From Plenodomus lindquistii (lineage: Eukaryota > Ascomycota > Dothideomycetes > Pleosporales > Leptosphaeriaceae), in NCBI GenBank assembly GCA_025504975.1, contig JANUWI010000003.1, positions 1,798,001-1,862,000 on the forward strand: DNA of 64,000 nt, given 5' to 3'. Shown one piece after another: positions 22,852 to 33,048 of the stretch; positions within the stretch are counted from its first letter, which is position 1, and each line of letters begins with the position of its first letter. A program made the position numbers and the translations under genes. The notes beneath the pieces were generated by a model. The model saw only the letters and a list, made by a program, of their open reading frames with translations, did no database searches and was not told where the DNA came from.

Positions 22852-23157
22852 ATGCCCTCACTCTACCTAAGCGCTCGCTCTCGTCAAGATGCCATGGATC
22901 GATCGGTCGCATGGGCAATCGTTGCCGTTGCTGCCATTATCCTCTTGCAGGTGATAACGGTTGTCACTGCTCTCTGGCTCCTAGCAGTGCGTCGTGAGAC
23001 GCGGTGGAGGACGCTTCGTGAGAGTGGCGTGGTGATTGTGGATGGTCCTGCGCTTGTCTGGGTGGGCGACCTTCCACCTCGGCCCACGCTTTCTACTTTC
23101 AACTTGCGCGACAGCCTACATCAACCCAAACAGTGGAACTCACTGCAGGATCGATGA
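22852..23157 (+). CDS. Small single-pass membrane protein
   Basis: Single-exon frame of 101 residues, not recognised. A hydrophobic segment (about residues 19-46, Val/Ile/Leu/Ala-rich) is followed by a polar, basic tail. It starts at an ATG preceded by a purine at -3. It lies 200 bp after another small membrane protein gene of similar layout but no visible sequence similarity. Confidence 0.5.
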   Translation: MPSLYLSARSRQDAMDRSVAWAIVAVAAIILLQVITVVTALWLLAVRRETRWRTLRESGVVIVDGPALVWVGDLPPRPTLSTFNLRDSLHQPKQWNSLQDR

Positions 23158-23370
23158 TGCAACTCTGGCAACCATGTCTGCGGGCCCACGGCAGCAACGC
23201 ACGATTTGAGGTGGCCGGGTAACTGGCGGCTCCACGCCCGCCTCCCAGCTTTACTCCTCCTTATCAACCCAGCTTTTACACTCCAGGTCTTACCGAGCTT
23301 CATTTTTCTCGCACAAGAATCACCACTATCCACATCTTACTCCAAAGTTTCATCCTCCTCAGCTCCATTC

Positions 23371-23647
23371 ATGATGCCAAGCAACAAGAACTCTGGCGGT
23401 TACAATGTCACGAGCTCCGGTACCAACAGCCAGGGCAACCACTACTGTTCTCGTGACTATGGCTCCAGCGCGTCAAACCAGAACAGCTACCACTACTCCA
23501 ACACGTAAGTCACCTCAAGGATTTGATGAAACACGAGCTCATGCAAGATGCAGCAATGGCTCGTACTACTACTCCAACCCCAATGGATCCACTTACCACA
23601 ACAACGGTCAGGGTGGATCCACGTACACCGCGCCTGGAAAGAAATAG
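23371..23647 (+). CDS. Small Asn/Gly/Tyr-rich protein
   Basis: Exons 23371-23504 and 23554-23647 join in frame (donor GTAAGT) to 75 residues. The product is rich in Asn, Gly, Ser and Tyr, with YYYSNPNGSTYHNNGQGG and the ending TYTAPGKK. To my knowledge short proteins with this repeat style occur widely in filamentous ascomycetes without known function. There is no signal peptide or membrane segment. The exact fit of the splice supports it being a gene; ATG at 23374 is an alternative start. Confidence 0.65.
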
Positions 23648-25173
23648 GCCCCGTGCAGGACGACGCACGTGATTATGGTTGGTGGGCTCCGATACACATG
23701 CTCCGAGATGCATTATCTTGAACAGTTCAGTAGTCCAATACACTGCTACATGACTCGCCTATCCCGCGCTATGAGCCATCTACCTCCGTGACTACCACGA
23801 GCGTACCATATGTGATCACCAGTTGGCCAGCAAGCCAGGTAACCCTCACCTTCAAGTTAACCACCGTCTAATTCATGCAAGTCAAACGCATTCGCTCAAT
23901 CTCATCCACTGACTTACTGTCGACGTCCTAGTCCTGCAGGAACCATACCCTCAAATGTCGCATGCCAGGAATCTGTATCACACTGATGCGCGTAATTCAT
24001 TTGCATGGGCGTTTTGCTTTAAACTCCCAATTCTAGTGCATGCTATCTAGAAAATACGCTCTGCACGACACTACCAAGATTCCTCAGGGGCTTGCAGACT
24101 TGCGAATGCCTCTTATCCGCCATGAGTTCTCCACGGTGATAGCGCAGAAAGGACTACATGTCACCGAACCATATAAGCTTCGTCCTTTAGGATAAGACTC
24201 TCCCTTTCTGGTTCAGGTTCTGACATGGGATTTGCCATGGGCGGCAATCATGGAGATCCGCAGATCGAGCGTTGGCCGTGACAAGATGAGTAGGTTTGAA
24301 GAAAGTTTACGTGGTCGTCAGATGTGATTTCCAAAGTATGAGCAAATCGGAAGAAGACGTGAGTTCAGAATCCGGCGCAGTCCACGTCTTCAAGCATATC
24401 TACGATACAACGATTGACTAGGGGTGTTGCTATACTCTAGGGACCAACAATGCCAACATAGACCTCGATATATTATGTTTGTACCCCTGAGTAAAGTCCT
24501 GAGAGATCATGTTGGACCTCATAGTTTCATTTTAGATTCGAAGAATGAGACTCAAGACTCTTCCCAATATATGTGCTACTCAACACGACCTTACGCGTGA
24601 CAAATGTGTGATTTGAATTCACAAAACAGCTTCAATTCATGATTATTTGTCTAGGCACTGATTGATGCCCTAGAAGAATGACAAATACATCTTTTGATTT
24701 GCTAAAATAACCATGGGTGTCGGAGAAAAGACGTTCGCCTCAGCACTAATTTATGTGGAAGATATTGAGGTCGTACTGTTAAGTGATGAGGTGGAAAGCC
24801 TGCACATCTTCGACATTGTTTAGTCGATTTCCTATTATGCTCCTCTGATTCCAACTTCCAATTTCGATATGTACATGTGGGCTACTTATAATTGCACAAA
24901 TCTTAGTCCACCATGTTACACTTCATATCTTTTACAGGCTATTCCCGTAGAATTATAACGCGCTTTGCCGCCCTCAAGGCAAGACCGGACACTTTTGACA
25001 TAGGATTGATCATTTGAAGGATACCTAGGTAATGCATAAAGATCCAAACAGTCCTCGAAATTTACACGGAGTATGTTTGGGTATAGTGTCACGATCTGAG
25101 CGGTCTCATAAAATCTTGCCAAGGGAGTCACAGCTCACATAGAATCTCGATGGCTAGTATAGATTAGCAAGGT
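23648..25173. other. Gene-poor relic zone
   Basis: About 1.5 kb with no supported gene and rising A+T content toward 25 kb. A 71-codon minus-strand frame at 24916-25131 has a protein-like composition but no start context or family. The stretch may be the mutated 5' part of the recombinase-like element that follows. Confidence 0.5.
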
Positions 25174-25725
25174 ATGCTAGTCCGGGTCCATTACGATTAC
25201 CAAAAGCTACGCAAAGGACGAACAGCAGGGCAGTGCTTCCGCATCACATTCCGCTTCATGAAAGGCAACCGAGACGCTTACACTCAGCACTTCACCGAGC
25301 GGCAGAAGACCTTCCTGTTCCTCCCAGAAACCTCGCACCGGCTGGAGCTGGATCTTACACTGGTTTTGCTTGGGTTGGCGTTGCACCGTGGGCTCTTTCC
25401 TGGAGGCCTCGAGTATATCACTACTACAAAGGATATGTTCCTCAAGGTTGATGTTAAAGTCAACGCTCAGGCTGTATTTATTGCTTGTGATCAGGCTGAA
25501 CGAACACTCCCAGATACCCCGTTGAATTTCAACGCGTTTAATCCTAAGCTACAGACGATATGCCTAGAGGCTGGCTTACCTGAGCGAAATACTATGTATT
25601 GCTCCAGACGTATACGCATCATTGAGATGAAGCGTGGGTTCAGTCTTGAGCTTGCAAAGGACGTCGCCGGTCACAGGCTCGACTCGTACGCGCACGAGAT
25701 GCACGCATCGAACAAAGCGCAATGA
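25174..25725 (+). pseudogene. DUF3435/tyrosine-recombinase-like fragment
   Basis: Open frame of 183 residues with an ATG at 25174 right after an in-frame TAG (25165-25167). Its layout fits the C-terminal part of fungal DUF3435 proteins: a hydrophobic LELDLTLVLLGLALHRGLF helix, a LPLNF/NPKLQ-type stretch and, near the end, RRIRIIEMKRG followed by AGHRLDSYAHEM. These could be the Arg and the H-x-x-R of a tyrosine recombinase. The N-terminal catalytic Arg region and the final Tyr motif are not evident, so this looks truncated at both ends. DUF3435 proteins include the captains of Starship elements. Assignment rests on motif layout only. Confidence 0.45.
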
Positions 25726-26299
25726 ATCACGAATCAATTATCTTGACAAGGCCTCTGCAAGAGCGAAAATGATGCAAGAGTCGCCGGCGGTCGACCGGTA
25801 TATTGCGTAGGTGTAGAAAGAAGAATCCGGTAGAGGAGTGAATAGAGCTGGCCCACGATGGAGCTCGCTTTTCCAACACATCTCCAACTCGTAGACTAGG
25901 ATGCGCCGCCCATTGTAGCCTTTATTGCGCACTATCGCGCGCAGAAAGCGACAAAAGGACATTTTGTATAATCTACAATACAGTACGATTATACACACTA
26001 CTGTCTGGCTATCAGCTGTCAGACTCTCAATACGGTATGCTCTTATCAAAAGTCAAAGTTCCTAGATTGTGCGCATCAAAAGTAACTTTTAGTTGTGGAG
26101 GGACAACTTCAAAAAGGCAAGAGCCGCCTAGGTCGCGCATGCCTCGAGTTTGACATAGTCATAAACTACACCCACATTCTCATCCACAACCACCACGAGA
26201 GCATTCCACAACCAAAAAAGATGATTCAAGATGCAAAAGATAGCTAAAATGGAGGAGCGGGTGATCGAAACCCGGGCCTTGAACCTGGCACAGCCTTCA

Positions 26300-26379
26300 G
26301 GCAGTCGCCCCATCCCTTGGCGGGGCGTGGGTCCGAGCGCAGCGAGGCCCATGCTTGCCACGGGATAGGTGCGACTGCC
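26300..26379. repeat. 80-nt GC-rich imperfect hairpin
   Basis: The arm GGCAGTCGCCCCATCCC (26300-26316) pairs with GGGATAGGTGCGACTGCC (26362-26379), with an inner imperfect stem (TTGGCGGGGCGTGGG against CCCATGCTTGCCA). It lies directly next to a tRNA-T-arm-like sequence in otherwise AT-rich DNA. Either strand could fold as RNA. Confidence 0.6.
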
Positions 26380-26480
26380 GCGCGCTCTTGTGCAGAATAA
26401 TGCGGAGCTGTGTACACTTATAAATAATTACCCTAGTATTTTTTACAAAGCAATGCGAGCATTATTAAAACCCGGGCTTT

Positions 26481-26520
26481 AAACCTGGCCTAGTAAACCT
26501 GGCCTAGTAAACCTGGCCTA
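26481..26520. repeat. 14-bp tandem repeat
   Basis: AAACCTGGCCTAGT is present in two full tandem copies and one partial copy. The unit shares its AACCTGGC core with the sequence at 26282-26289 next to the hairpin. Confidence 0.85.
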
Positions 26521-26709
26521 GCCTTTAGAACATGTATTGTGGTGTCTAAATTAGCACTTCTATGTAGCTACTTAGTTTATTCTAATAGTAATCTAAAAGA
26601 AAATATTAGACGTGTGATAAATGTACTAGTAGCATATTAGCCTGTTCTTTCTTTATATTATTTAACGCGCGTTCTTTAACTAGATAGATTATAAAAAAAA
26701 AAGATTGGC

Positions 26710-26714
26710 AAAAA
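26710..26714 (-). terminator. Pol III T-run after tRNA-Ala
   Basis: Five consecutive T on the minus strand, beginning five bases after the tRNA discriminator base (26719); a ten-base T-run lies just beyond, at about 26694-26703. Confidence 0.5.
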
Positions 26715-26719
26715 GAAAT

Positions 26720-26800
26720 GGAGAAGCAGATAGTCGAAATCTGGGCCTCCCGCAAGACATGTCATGCAAAGCGGGCGCTCTACCACTGAGCTACATCCCC
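26720..26800 (-). tRNA. tRNA-Ala(UGC) with short intron (possibly degenerate)
   Basis: Reading down the minus strand: acceptor GGGGATG, D-arm with box A TAGCTCAGTGG, anticodon stem CCCGC/GCGGG with loop TTTGCA and a roughly 10-nt insertion 3' of the UGC anticodon (the usual tRNA intron site). A 5-nt variable loop and T-arm CAGAT-TTCGACT-ATCTG follow, then acceptor 3' strand CTTCTCC. A run of five T follows within 10 bases, as expected for a Pol III terminator. The acceptor stem has a U-U mismatch and a G-U pair, and the T-arm has T-A in place of the invariant G53-C61. It may be a weak or dying copy. Confidence 0.5.
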
Positions 26801-27270
26801 GATGCTACAGTATCGTGTACTGAAGATGGGATCAAGAAAAATTATATATTTTATATAATTTATTGTCACTTAGATCTTTCTGCATATGTGTCTTATCAAC
26901 CCTTCGTCATGCAACATTCGTTTTGTCGAATCCAATTGTGGGGCCCTTCACAAGCGTGACATGGCCGCGGCCTACGTACCAAACCACAGCCACATCCTAG
27001 CGCGCCCGGACAAACCCCCATCATCAACATCCCCAAGACATGTTGCGCAACATCTGACAATCACAAGACGACACCTATTCACTTCCATCGCTAAAACCAA
27101 CATTGTCGCACAACACCCCTTACCTCACCACTGGCCTGCATAAATCAAGGGACATATTCTATACCCAATCGACCGCGCGTCGTCTATCGCGTTCCCGCAA
27201 GCTGTCCATAGCTGCATACATCACAACATATAGACAACCAATTGTCTCTGCGACAACAAACGACGTCACG

Positions 27271-28650
27271 ATGGGATCACTAGGCACATATTTTCTCGAC
27301 GTCGTGTATTCATTCACAAACTGCATGGTCTGCTTCCCCAGCTCTCCGCAGCTCAAGATAAATAGTCGGAGTTTCAAGATCCTACGACTACTGGGCGAGG
27401 TAAGACGGATACTCTGCGCGGTCACATACACACCTCCTGCAAACATGGACGACTAATCACAACAACAGGGCGGCTTCTCCTACGTCTACCTCGTCCAAGA
27501 CAACTCGAACCAACAACTTCTCGCCCTGAAAAAGATACGCTGTCCCTTTGGCCAAGAAAGCGTCTCCCTCGCGCTCAAAGAAGTAGAAGCCTACACCCTC
27601 TTCTCCCCGCACCCAAACATCATCCACTCCATCGACTACTCCGTCGAAACCGACAAATCAGACGCCTCGGCAAAAACAGTCTACATCCTCCTCCCCTACT
27701 ACCGCCGCGGAAACCTGCAAGACATGATCAACGCGAATCTCGTCAACCACACAAAGTTCCCAGAGCGAAGACTCATGCTGTTGTTTCTAGGCGTGTGCAA
27801 AGCGCTCAAGGCAATGCACCAGTATAAAATCAAGGGTGGGCCCGGCGGCGCAAAGAGCGAGGGCAAGGCGAAGAAAGTGCGCCGCGATGCGAAGCGCGCA
27901 GATGCAGAGGCGGCAGAGAGCATGGAAATGCGACCGAGTCGGCGCCACCACGAGCACGACGACGACGACGAGCAGGAAGCAGAAGGGCTACTCGAGGATT
28001 CGGAAGTCACAGCCGCGCATGATGGGATTGCGCCGGGCGGACAGCGCGCATATGCGCATCGCGATATTAAACCTGGTTCGTTGTCTACTGTGACCATCCA
28101 TGCGCCGAGAGACTTGTGCTGATTTCTGGTGTAATACAAAACAGGCAACATTATGATTGACGACGATGGTCAAACCCCAATCCTCATGGATCTGGGCTCC
28201 CTCGCTCCATCCCCTACACCAATAACCTCGCGCTCCCTCGCGCTCCAAGTCCAAGACACAGCAGCCGAACACTCGACAATGCCATACCGCGCCCCGGAAC
28301 TCTTCGACGTAAAAACCGGCTCAGTAATCGACACAAAAGTCGACATTTGGTCGCTGGGCTGCACGCTCTACGCTTGTCTCGTTGGTAAGAGTCCATTCGA
28401 GGCGCGGTCAGATGAGACGGGTGGAAGTCTGAGTATTTGCGTGCTTGGTGGTGATTGGAGGTTTCCGGATGAGGGTATGCAGAGGGGGAAGCAAAAGGTT
28501 AATCCCGAGGAGGCGATTACGGAGAGCGTGAAGGAGGTTGTGAGGAAGTGTTTGAGGTTGGAGCCCGGGGAGAGGCCGGATGTAGATGAGTTGATAGGGA
28601 TTGTGGAGGAGGTTATAAAGACGTTGCCCGAGGATGAGGAGGGAAATTGA
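27271..28650 (+). CDS. ENV7: Env7/STK16-family protein kinase
   Basis: Ser/Thr kinase of the NAK group (STK16/Env7 branch), membrane-associated in yeast, where it acts at the vacuole. Exons 27271-27399, 27469-28075 and 28145-28650 give 413 residues. The glycine loop LLGEGGFSYVYLV spans intron 1, with catalytic Lys in LALKK. The HRDIKPGN loop spans intron 2 (donor GTTCGT). The metal-binding motif is DLG instead of DFG, as known for this branch, followed by PYRAPELF. N-terminal Gly2 and nearby Cys residues would allow lipidation. Between helix E and the catalytic loop is a roughly 75-residue basic-then-acidic low-complexity insert (about 162-235). Confidence 0.87.
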
Positions 28651-28846
28651 GGTGGAGGGAGGGGTGGTGATGAAGTGTATGATGTACTTGTCGTATGAGC
28701 GATACAAAGGGGACTTTTTTTCTCTCCGAGGGATGGCACTGTTGTCCATATACCGCATGAATTATACCCAACTTGTTCAAACACGACTTCAAGCTTTTCC
28801 CAAACAATCACGAACCTACACTAAACATAAACCAACCTCCCCTCTC

Positions 28847-30769
28847 TCAAGGCCGCATATTCTGCGCCATCGCATCAACCCCAAAGTCAATCTCCCCATC
28901 CAACACCGTCAAGAAATCCTTGTCCCCAAACCCCTCCACCTTCTTGAGCGAACTCAGCGTCTTCTCCGTCTTCTCACATTCACCATACCACCTGCGTTCG
29001 AAATTATACTCGTCATCAGAAGTACTGGGAAGAATCGCCCACTCAGGCAAAGCACACGTTTCCTTCTCCCCACGCTTATACCACCAGAACCGCTCTTTCC
29101 CATCTTTGCCACGCCAGTGCTCGCGATTCCACCCGTGCTTGAGCGGAGAATGCGTATCCCATCCGTGCACGAGACTGCGGTGATAAACAATGGGATGGAT
29201 GTACTCATTCGTATGTCCCCGTTCTACTAGCGGCGTCCATTTAAACTCTCCAGCCTGGTCGTTGTACTCCTCGACACGCTCATGGCCCGGCTGTCGTGTA
29301 TGCGTACCGTTCAGATGATACATTGTGGTGAAGGAGTCGACCAGCGGCCCTGTGCCCCATCCAAAATCGAATTCAGGATGCGTGTGTGGGGGGTCGCGTT
29401 TTGGGGGTGCAAGCGCGCTGGGTCCCGGGTAGAGGATGGGGATGTGAGGAGGTTTTGGGATGAAACTCCATGCCCATTCGCCCCAGCCTTGGTGGTGGTA
29501 GGTGCATGCGTAGCGTATGCGGAACAGCCAGCGCTTGTATTGGGCAAGGTAGGCTTCGAAGGCTTTGCGATCAATGGTCAGGTGGGGGGATATGCATTGG
29601 AGCATCCAGCATAATGTTGCAGTGGAGATGTCTAGTGCATGTCAATACAAGTTCATCATTCATCTTTGTTATTAGTACGTACTCTCAGCATCACCCTTCA
29701 TCGTAGAAAGGGTATCGGTGGACCCGCCTCCGATATTGGTGTGAGCGCCAGGGAACTGACAAAGGTTAGTATTCAGCTTGTGTGAAATATCTCCCACTTG
29801 TGTGATTGCATACCCAGACTTGCTTCAGCTCAGGAGTTGGCCGGCGTGGGTCTTGAACAATCTCGTCGGGAATGTACCAGAGAGTCGGTCGAAACGCACG
29901 GCGTCGCTCGTCCAAAGCCAAAGCGTGAAAAGCATGTTCGATATCTGCATCGTGTCAATGGTCCATCTGATTGAAATCAGGGGCCTCAACTTACGTTCTG
30001 TCAGTTTGACATTGTGGAAACCATATTGTGATCGTTCTTTGGCAAGATTCAGACCAGCTATGTCCGGAATCCCTAGACTCCCGACAGTATCAAACACCCC
30101 AACTACCTTGACCTTTTGACTGTTTGGTAGTGCAAGATGCCGATGTGGACGTATCTCCCAGACTTCTGCACTTTGCTGCAATTCGACTTCCGTCCAGGTA
30201 CCGTCATCTTGTGCAACGCTTTCAACAGAGAATCCCTGGGCTTTGCGCTCTTCTCCAGCCTTGCTGAGCTTACCGTTGACAAACCAATCCCAATACTTGG
30301 TCTTGCGGAAGTCGTCTCCCTCGTCGTTCGTCATGTAAAGTCGGTACAGTTCGGGGAAGAAGTGCATATCGGTCGGATTAATGATGCCAACATCTCCAAC
30401 AAGCCCTGCAACTGCTCGCGCAGTATACGCGCCTCTCGAGAAGCCAAAACAAAAGATCTCGTCTCCTTCTTCGAAATTTTGTACAATGAAATTGTAGGCT
30501 TCGATGACGTTTTCTGCTAGGCCAGCTCCCGTGCCACCCTGTAGCCTCGCTTCAGAGGCACTCAATGCCCCTGTTCCAATTCCGGAATCATAGTAGACAA
30601 TCTGTTGAAACTTTTTCGAGGGATCGTCTTTGTCGTGTCCAACGCGTGCAATGAGACGGCATAGTTTGGTGACGTTTGATGGAGCACTCTCCTTGAGACT
30701 GACGCTCGACTGCCAGGTGCCATCACAGCACACGACCAGGCGGCGACCCCAGGATTTGGTGGGGTCCAT
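28847..30769 (-). CDS. DUF2235 alpha/beta-hydrolase protein
   Basis: Protein with the DUF2235 domain, an alpha/beta-hydrolase fold related to Tle1-type phospholipases. Exons 30769-29995, 29944-29814, 29755-29683 and 29631-28847 give 587 residues. Motifs in order are VCCDGTW, the nucleophile elbow GFSRGAYTAR, GVFDTVGSLG, FHALALDERR (made by splicing) and HTNIGGG carrying the likely catalytic His. The C-terminal 250 residues are Trp/Tyr/His-rich and less conserved. There is no signal peptide. The substrate is unknown; lipase or esterase activity is inferred from the family. Confidence 0.85.
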
Positions 30770-31635
30770 CTTGAAGGTAGGATGTATTGCAGAGTAAGAC
30801 CAAGAATTCGATTGTGAGGATAAATGTTCCAGAAGACGCAAAAGCAGCGTTGTTCAGCTGATATAAAAGCAGAACTTTGTACCATGTGGCTGAAGACGGC
30901 TGTGAGACCCAGTAACCAAGACAGCGCCAGATCCGGTGAACATAAGCACTAATTGACGAAATGAAGGACAAAGATGAGGAGAGAGGGACCAAATGCTAAT
31001 TATTAGTAGCCATTTTCCACAAAAAGAAGCAGTTGCCTTGTAGCCGGGTATGTTCTCACACCGTCGCTCGGGGATCAAGAGGCGGTAGGCTCAGCTATGG
31101 CGGTTAGGCATCCACTGCGCCTCAATCGCCTAAGCCAAGCTAAATGATGAGCCAAGCGAGATGTTTCATGAGGGCGGCAGTAGCTAAGCATCTTGATTTC
31201 GAAGAGGACGAATTGTGTTCGTTGTTGTGGCGCCTTTGCGTGTCAGCTAAAAGTCGGTGCATGTGCTTCGAGACGGGTGATCCCGCTACTGCTCGAAGGC
31301 AGGACACTATCAAGCATCATTGGTGAATGGCGGGAGCTACGCCTGCGAACACCATGGTCAGCAAATATCTGTGGATTCAGCTGTGATAAGCGTGCGTAAG
31401 GCTGATGAATGTTGCATTGTTAGCTTGGGGATGGTTCCCCATACACCCTAGCCCCTTATAACCACCCCCCAAAAAAGCAACCATCGCCCCTCTCGCAACC
31501 CTCGAGCTTTCCTGCCCTCCGAAACACCCAAGTAATCCAAACGAGCAAGGTCGGTCACGTAACCGGCGTGTCTGGTTGAGATCATTGTATGAATAAGTCA
31601 AGGATACATTTTTTAGGAGTGTATTCAATTATGCT
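30770..31635. other. No supported gene
   Basis: Spacer of 866 bp holding the upstream region of the DUF2235 gene and the 3' side of TPC1. Short frames on both strands lack features. Confidence 0.55.
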
Positions 31636-32733
31636 TTATTCTGCCTTGTGGTCTTCATCCCAGGCTAACATGACGCCCATGGCTCGTTCATACGTCCACA
31701 TTGTGACTGCACTTGCTGGCGCTGCTTTGAGCAGACTGACGGTCAACCCGCGATACAAACCCCTCCTCCCCTCATGCGTCCAGATATGCGATACCGTGCT
31801 CACGACGCCGGTATACGTGGGTATATTCCTGTGCACATAGCGTTCGCGCATCGGGCCTTGGACCTGTAATCGCTTCCTCGTTGTGTCCAGCGGGTAAACC
31901 GCCGTCTTGGACAACACACTTGCGACAACACCAGCGACTGCATCTGAGCTTCCGAGCGGCAGCGGCACGGGGGACTCTGCCATGATGGGCTTGAGACTCT
32001 CGTAGCTCGCGAAGAAAAGCCCCATGTACGGAACAATTTGACTTACTCCGGCTCCGAGGCCGCGGAAGAAACCCTGGGGGCCTTCGTGGCGGGCAATGTG
32101 CTTGACAGAGGAGAGGATGGACGTGTATACGCGGTCGGTGCCCTGTGCTGCGAAACGCGTGCGCAGGAGGTCAAGGGGGTATGTTGCGGTGGTGGCTGCG
32201 GCGCCTGCTGCGGCGCCGCTGACAAAGGACGTTGCAGAGCCGGGGAGCGCGTACGGCGCAGGTATGGTCTCGAGGAGATGCGAGACGTAGGTGTAGGCGG
32301 AGAATTGGGCGCTGCCATAGGTCAAGTACATGAGCTCGGCGGGGATGTTGCCCTTCCACAGGCCGGTGATGCCCTCCTCGCGCAGAATCTGCTTGAGGGT
32401 GCCCAGCGTGCCTTTGTACACGGGGCCGTTGACATTGCGCACGCTGATGGGGTCCGAGAGCGAGTGGATTTGCAGTTGCAGGCGGATTTTTATGACGTCG
32501 AGAGGGGCTATCACGAAGCTGTCGTGGTGGTGTCAGTGTGCGCAGCCCAAAACACGGCGAGGGGGCATCATATGACATACCGCGACACCAAGCCTGCAAC
32601 TGCGCCAGCTACAACTACCTGTCGCTGAGAGCCCTGTACAACAAACCCACATCAGCAATCACGGCCCTCGACGTACGCGACAGCGAGCACAGCGCCATGT
32701 ATCATGTACCTCATCCTTGAGCTGTGTGGACAT
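31636..32733 (-). CDS. TPC1: Mitochondrial thiamine pyrophosphate carrier
   Basis: Inner-membrane transporter that brings thiamine pyrophosphate into mitochondria. Exons 32733-32710, 32633-32581 and 32518-31636 give 319 residues, the normal size. The first exon encodes only MSTQLKDE. Three mitochondrial-carrier repeats carry the signatures PLDVIKIRLQ, PLDLLRTRF and PLDTTRKRL, each starting with an odd-numbered membrane helix. The opening GSQRQVVVAGAVAGLVSRF, assembled by splicing, matches Tpc1-type carriers. Substrate assignment rests on overall similarity to Tpc1 as I know it. Confidence 0.88.
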
Positions 32734-33048
32734 GCGCCCAGCGACTCTAATCTCCGAGGAAAAGGAGCACACGTGCTTCACTCGCGGACGAGCTATGGCC
32801 TAGGGACCTTTGTCGGCGGAATCGTCACTCCTATGGCGGAAGCCGGATGAATGGCGCGTAGGGCAGTCTGGATTGTGGAGGATGGCTAACGGAACGCCTC
32901 GGTCTCGGGAGAGATTGTTCCAAACGACAAATGAACTCGGCATTGGACGTCCTCGTGTGAAAAGGGTACCGCGCCCCGCCGGTTTTCACGTCGTCTGCTC
33001 TTGCTTGCTGCGAACAACTAAACAACCCAGGCTGCTTACAGACAAATC

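Larger units (their letters stand above)
25726..26719. other. AT-rich stretch with tRNA-derived repeat pieces
   Basis: No protein gene is supported. The segments are a GC-rich hairpin at 26300-26379, a tRNA 3'-end-like sequence at about 26250-26282 (minus), a mutated copy at about 26456-26490 and a 14-bp tandem repeat at 26481-26520. The rest is AT-rich. Confidence 0.55.

Noticed and set aside
32038..32628. 196-codon frame antisense to TPC1
   Set aside because: Overlaps the conserved carrier on the other strand and has no family features.
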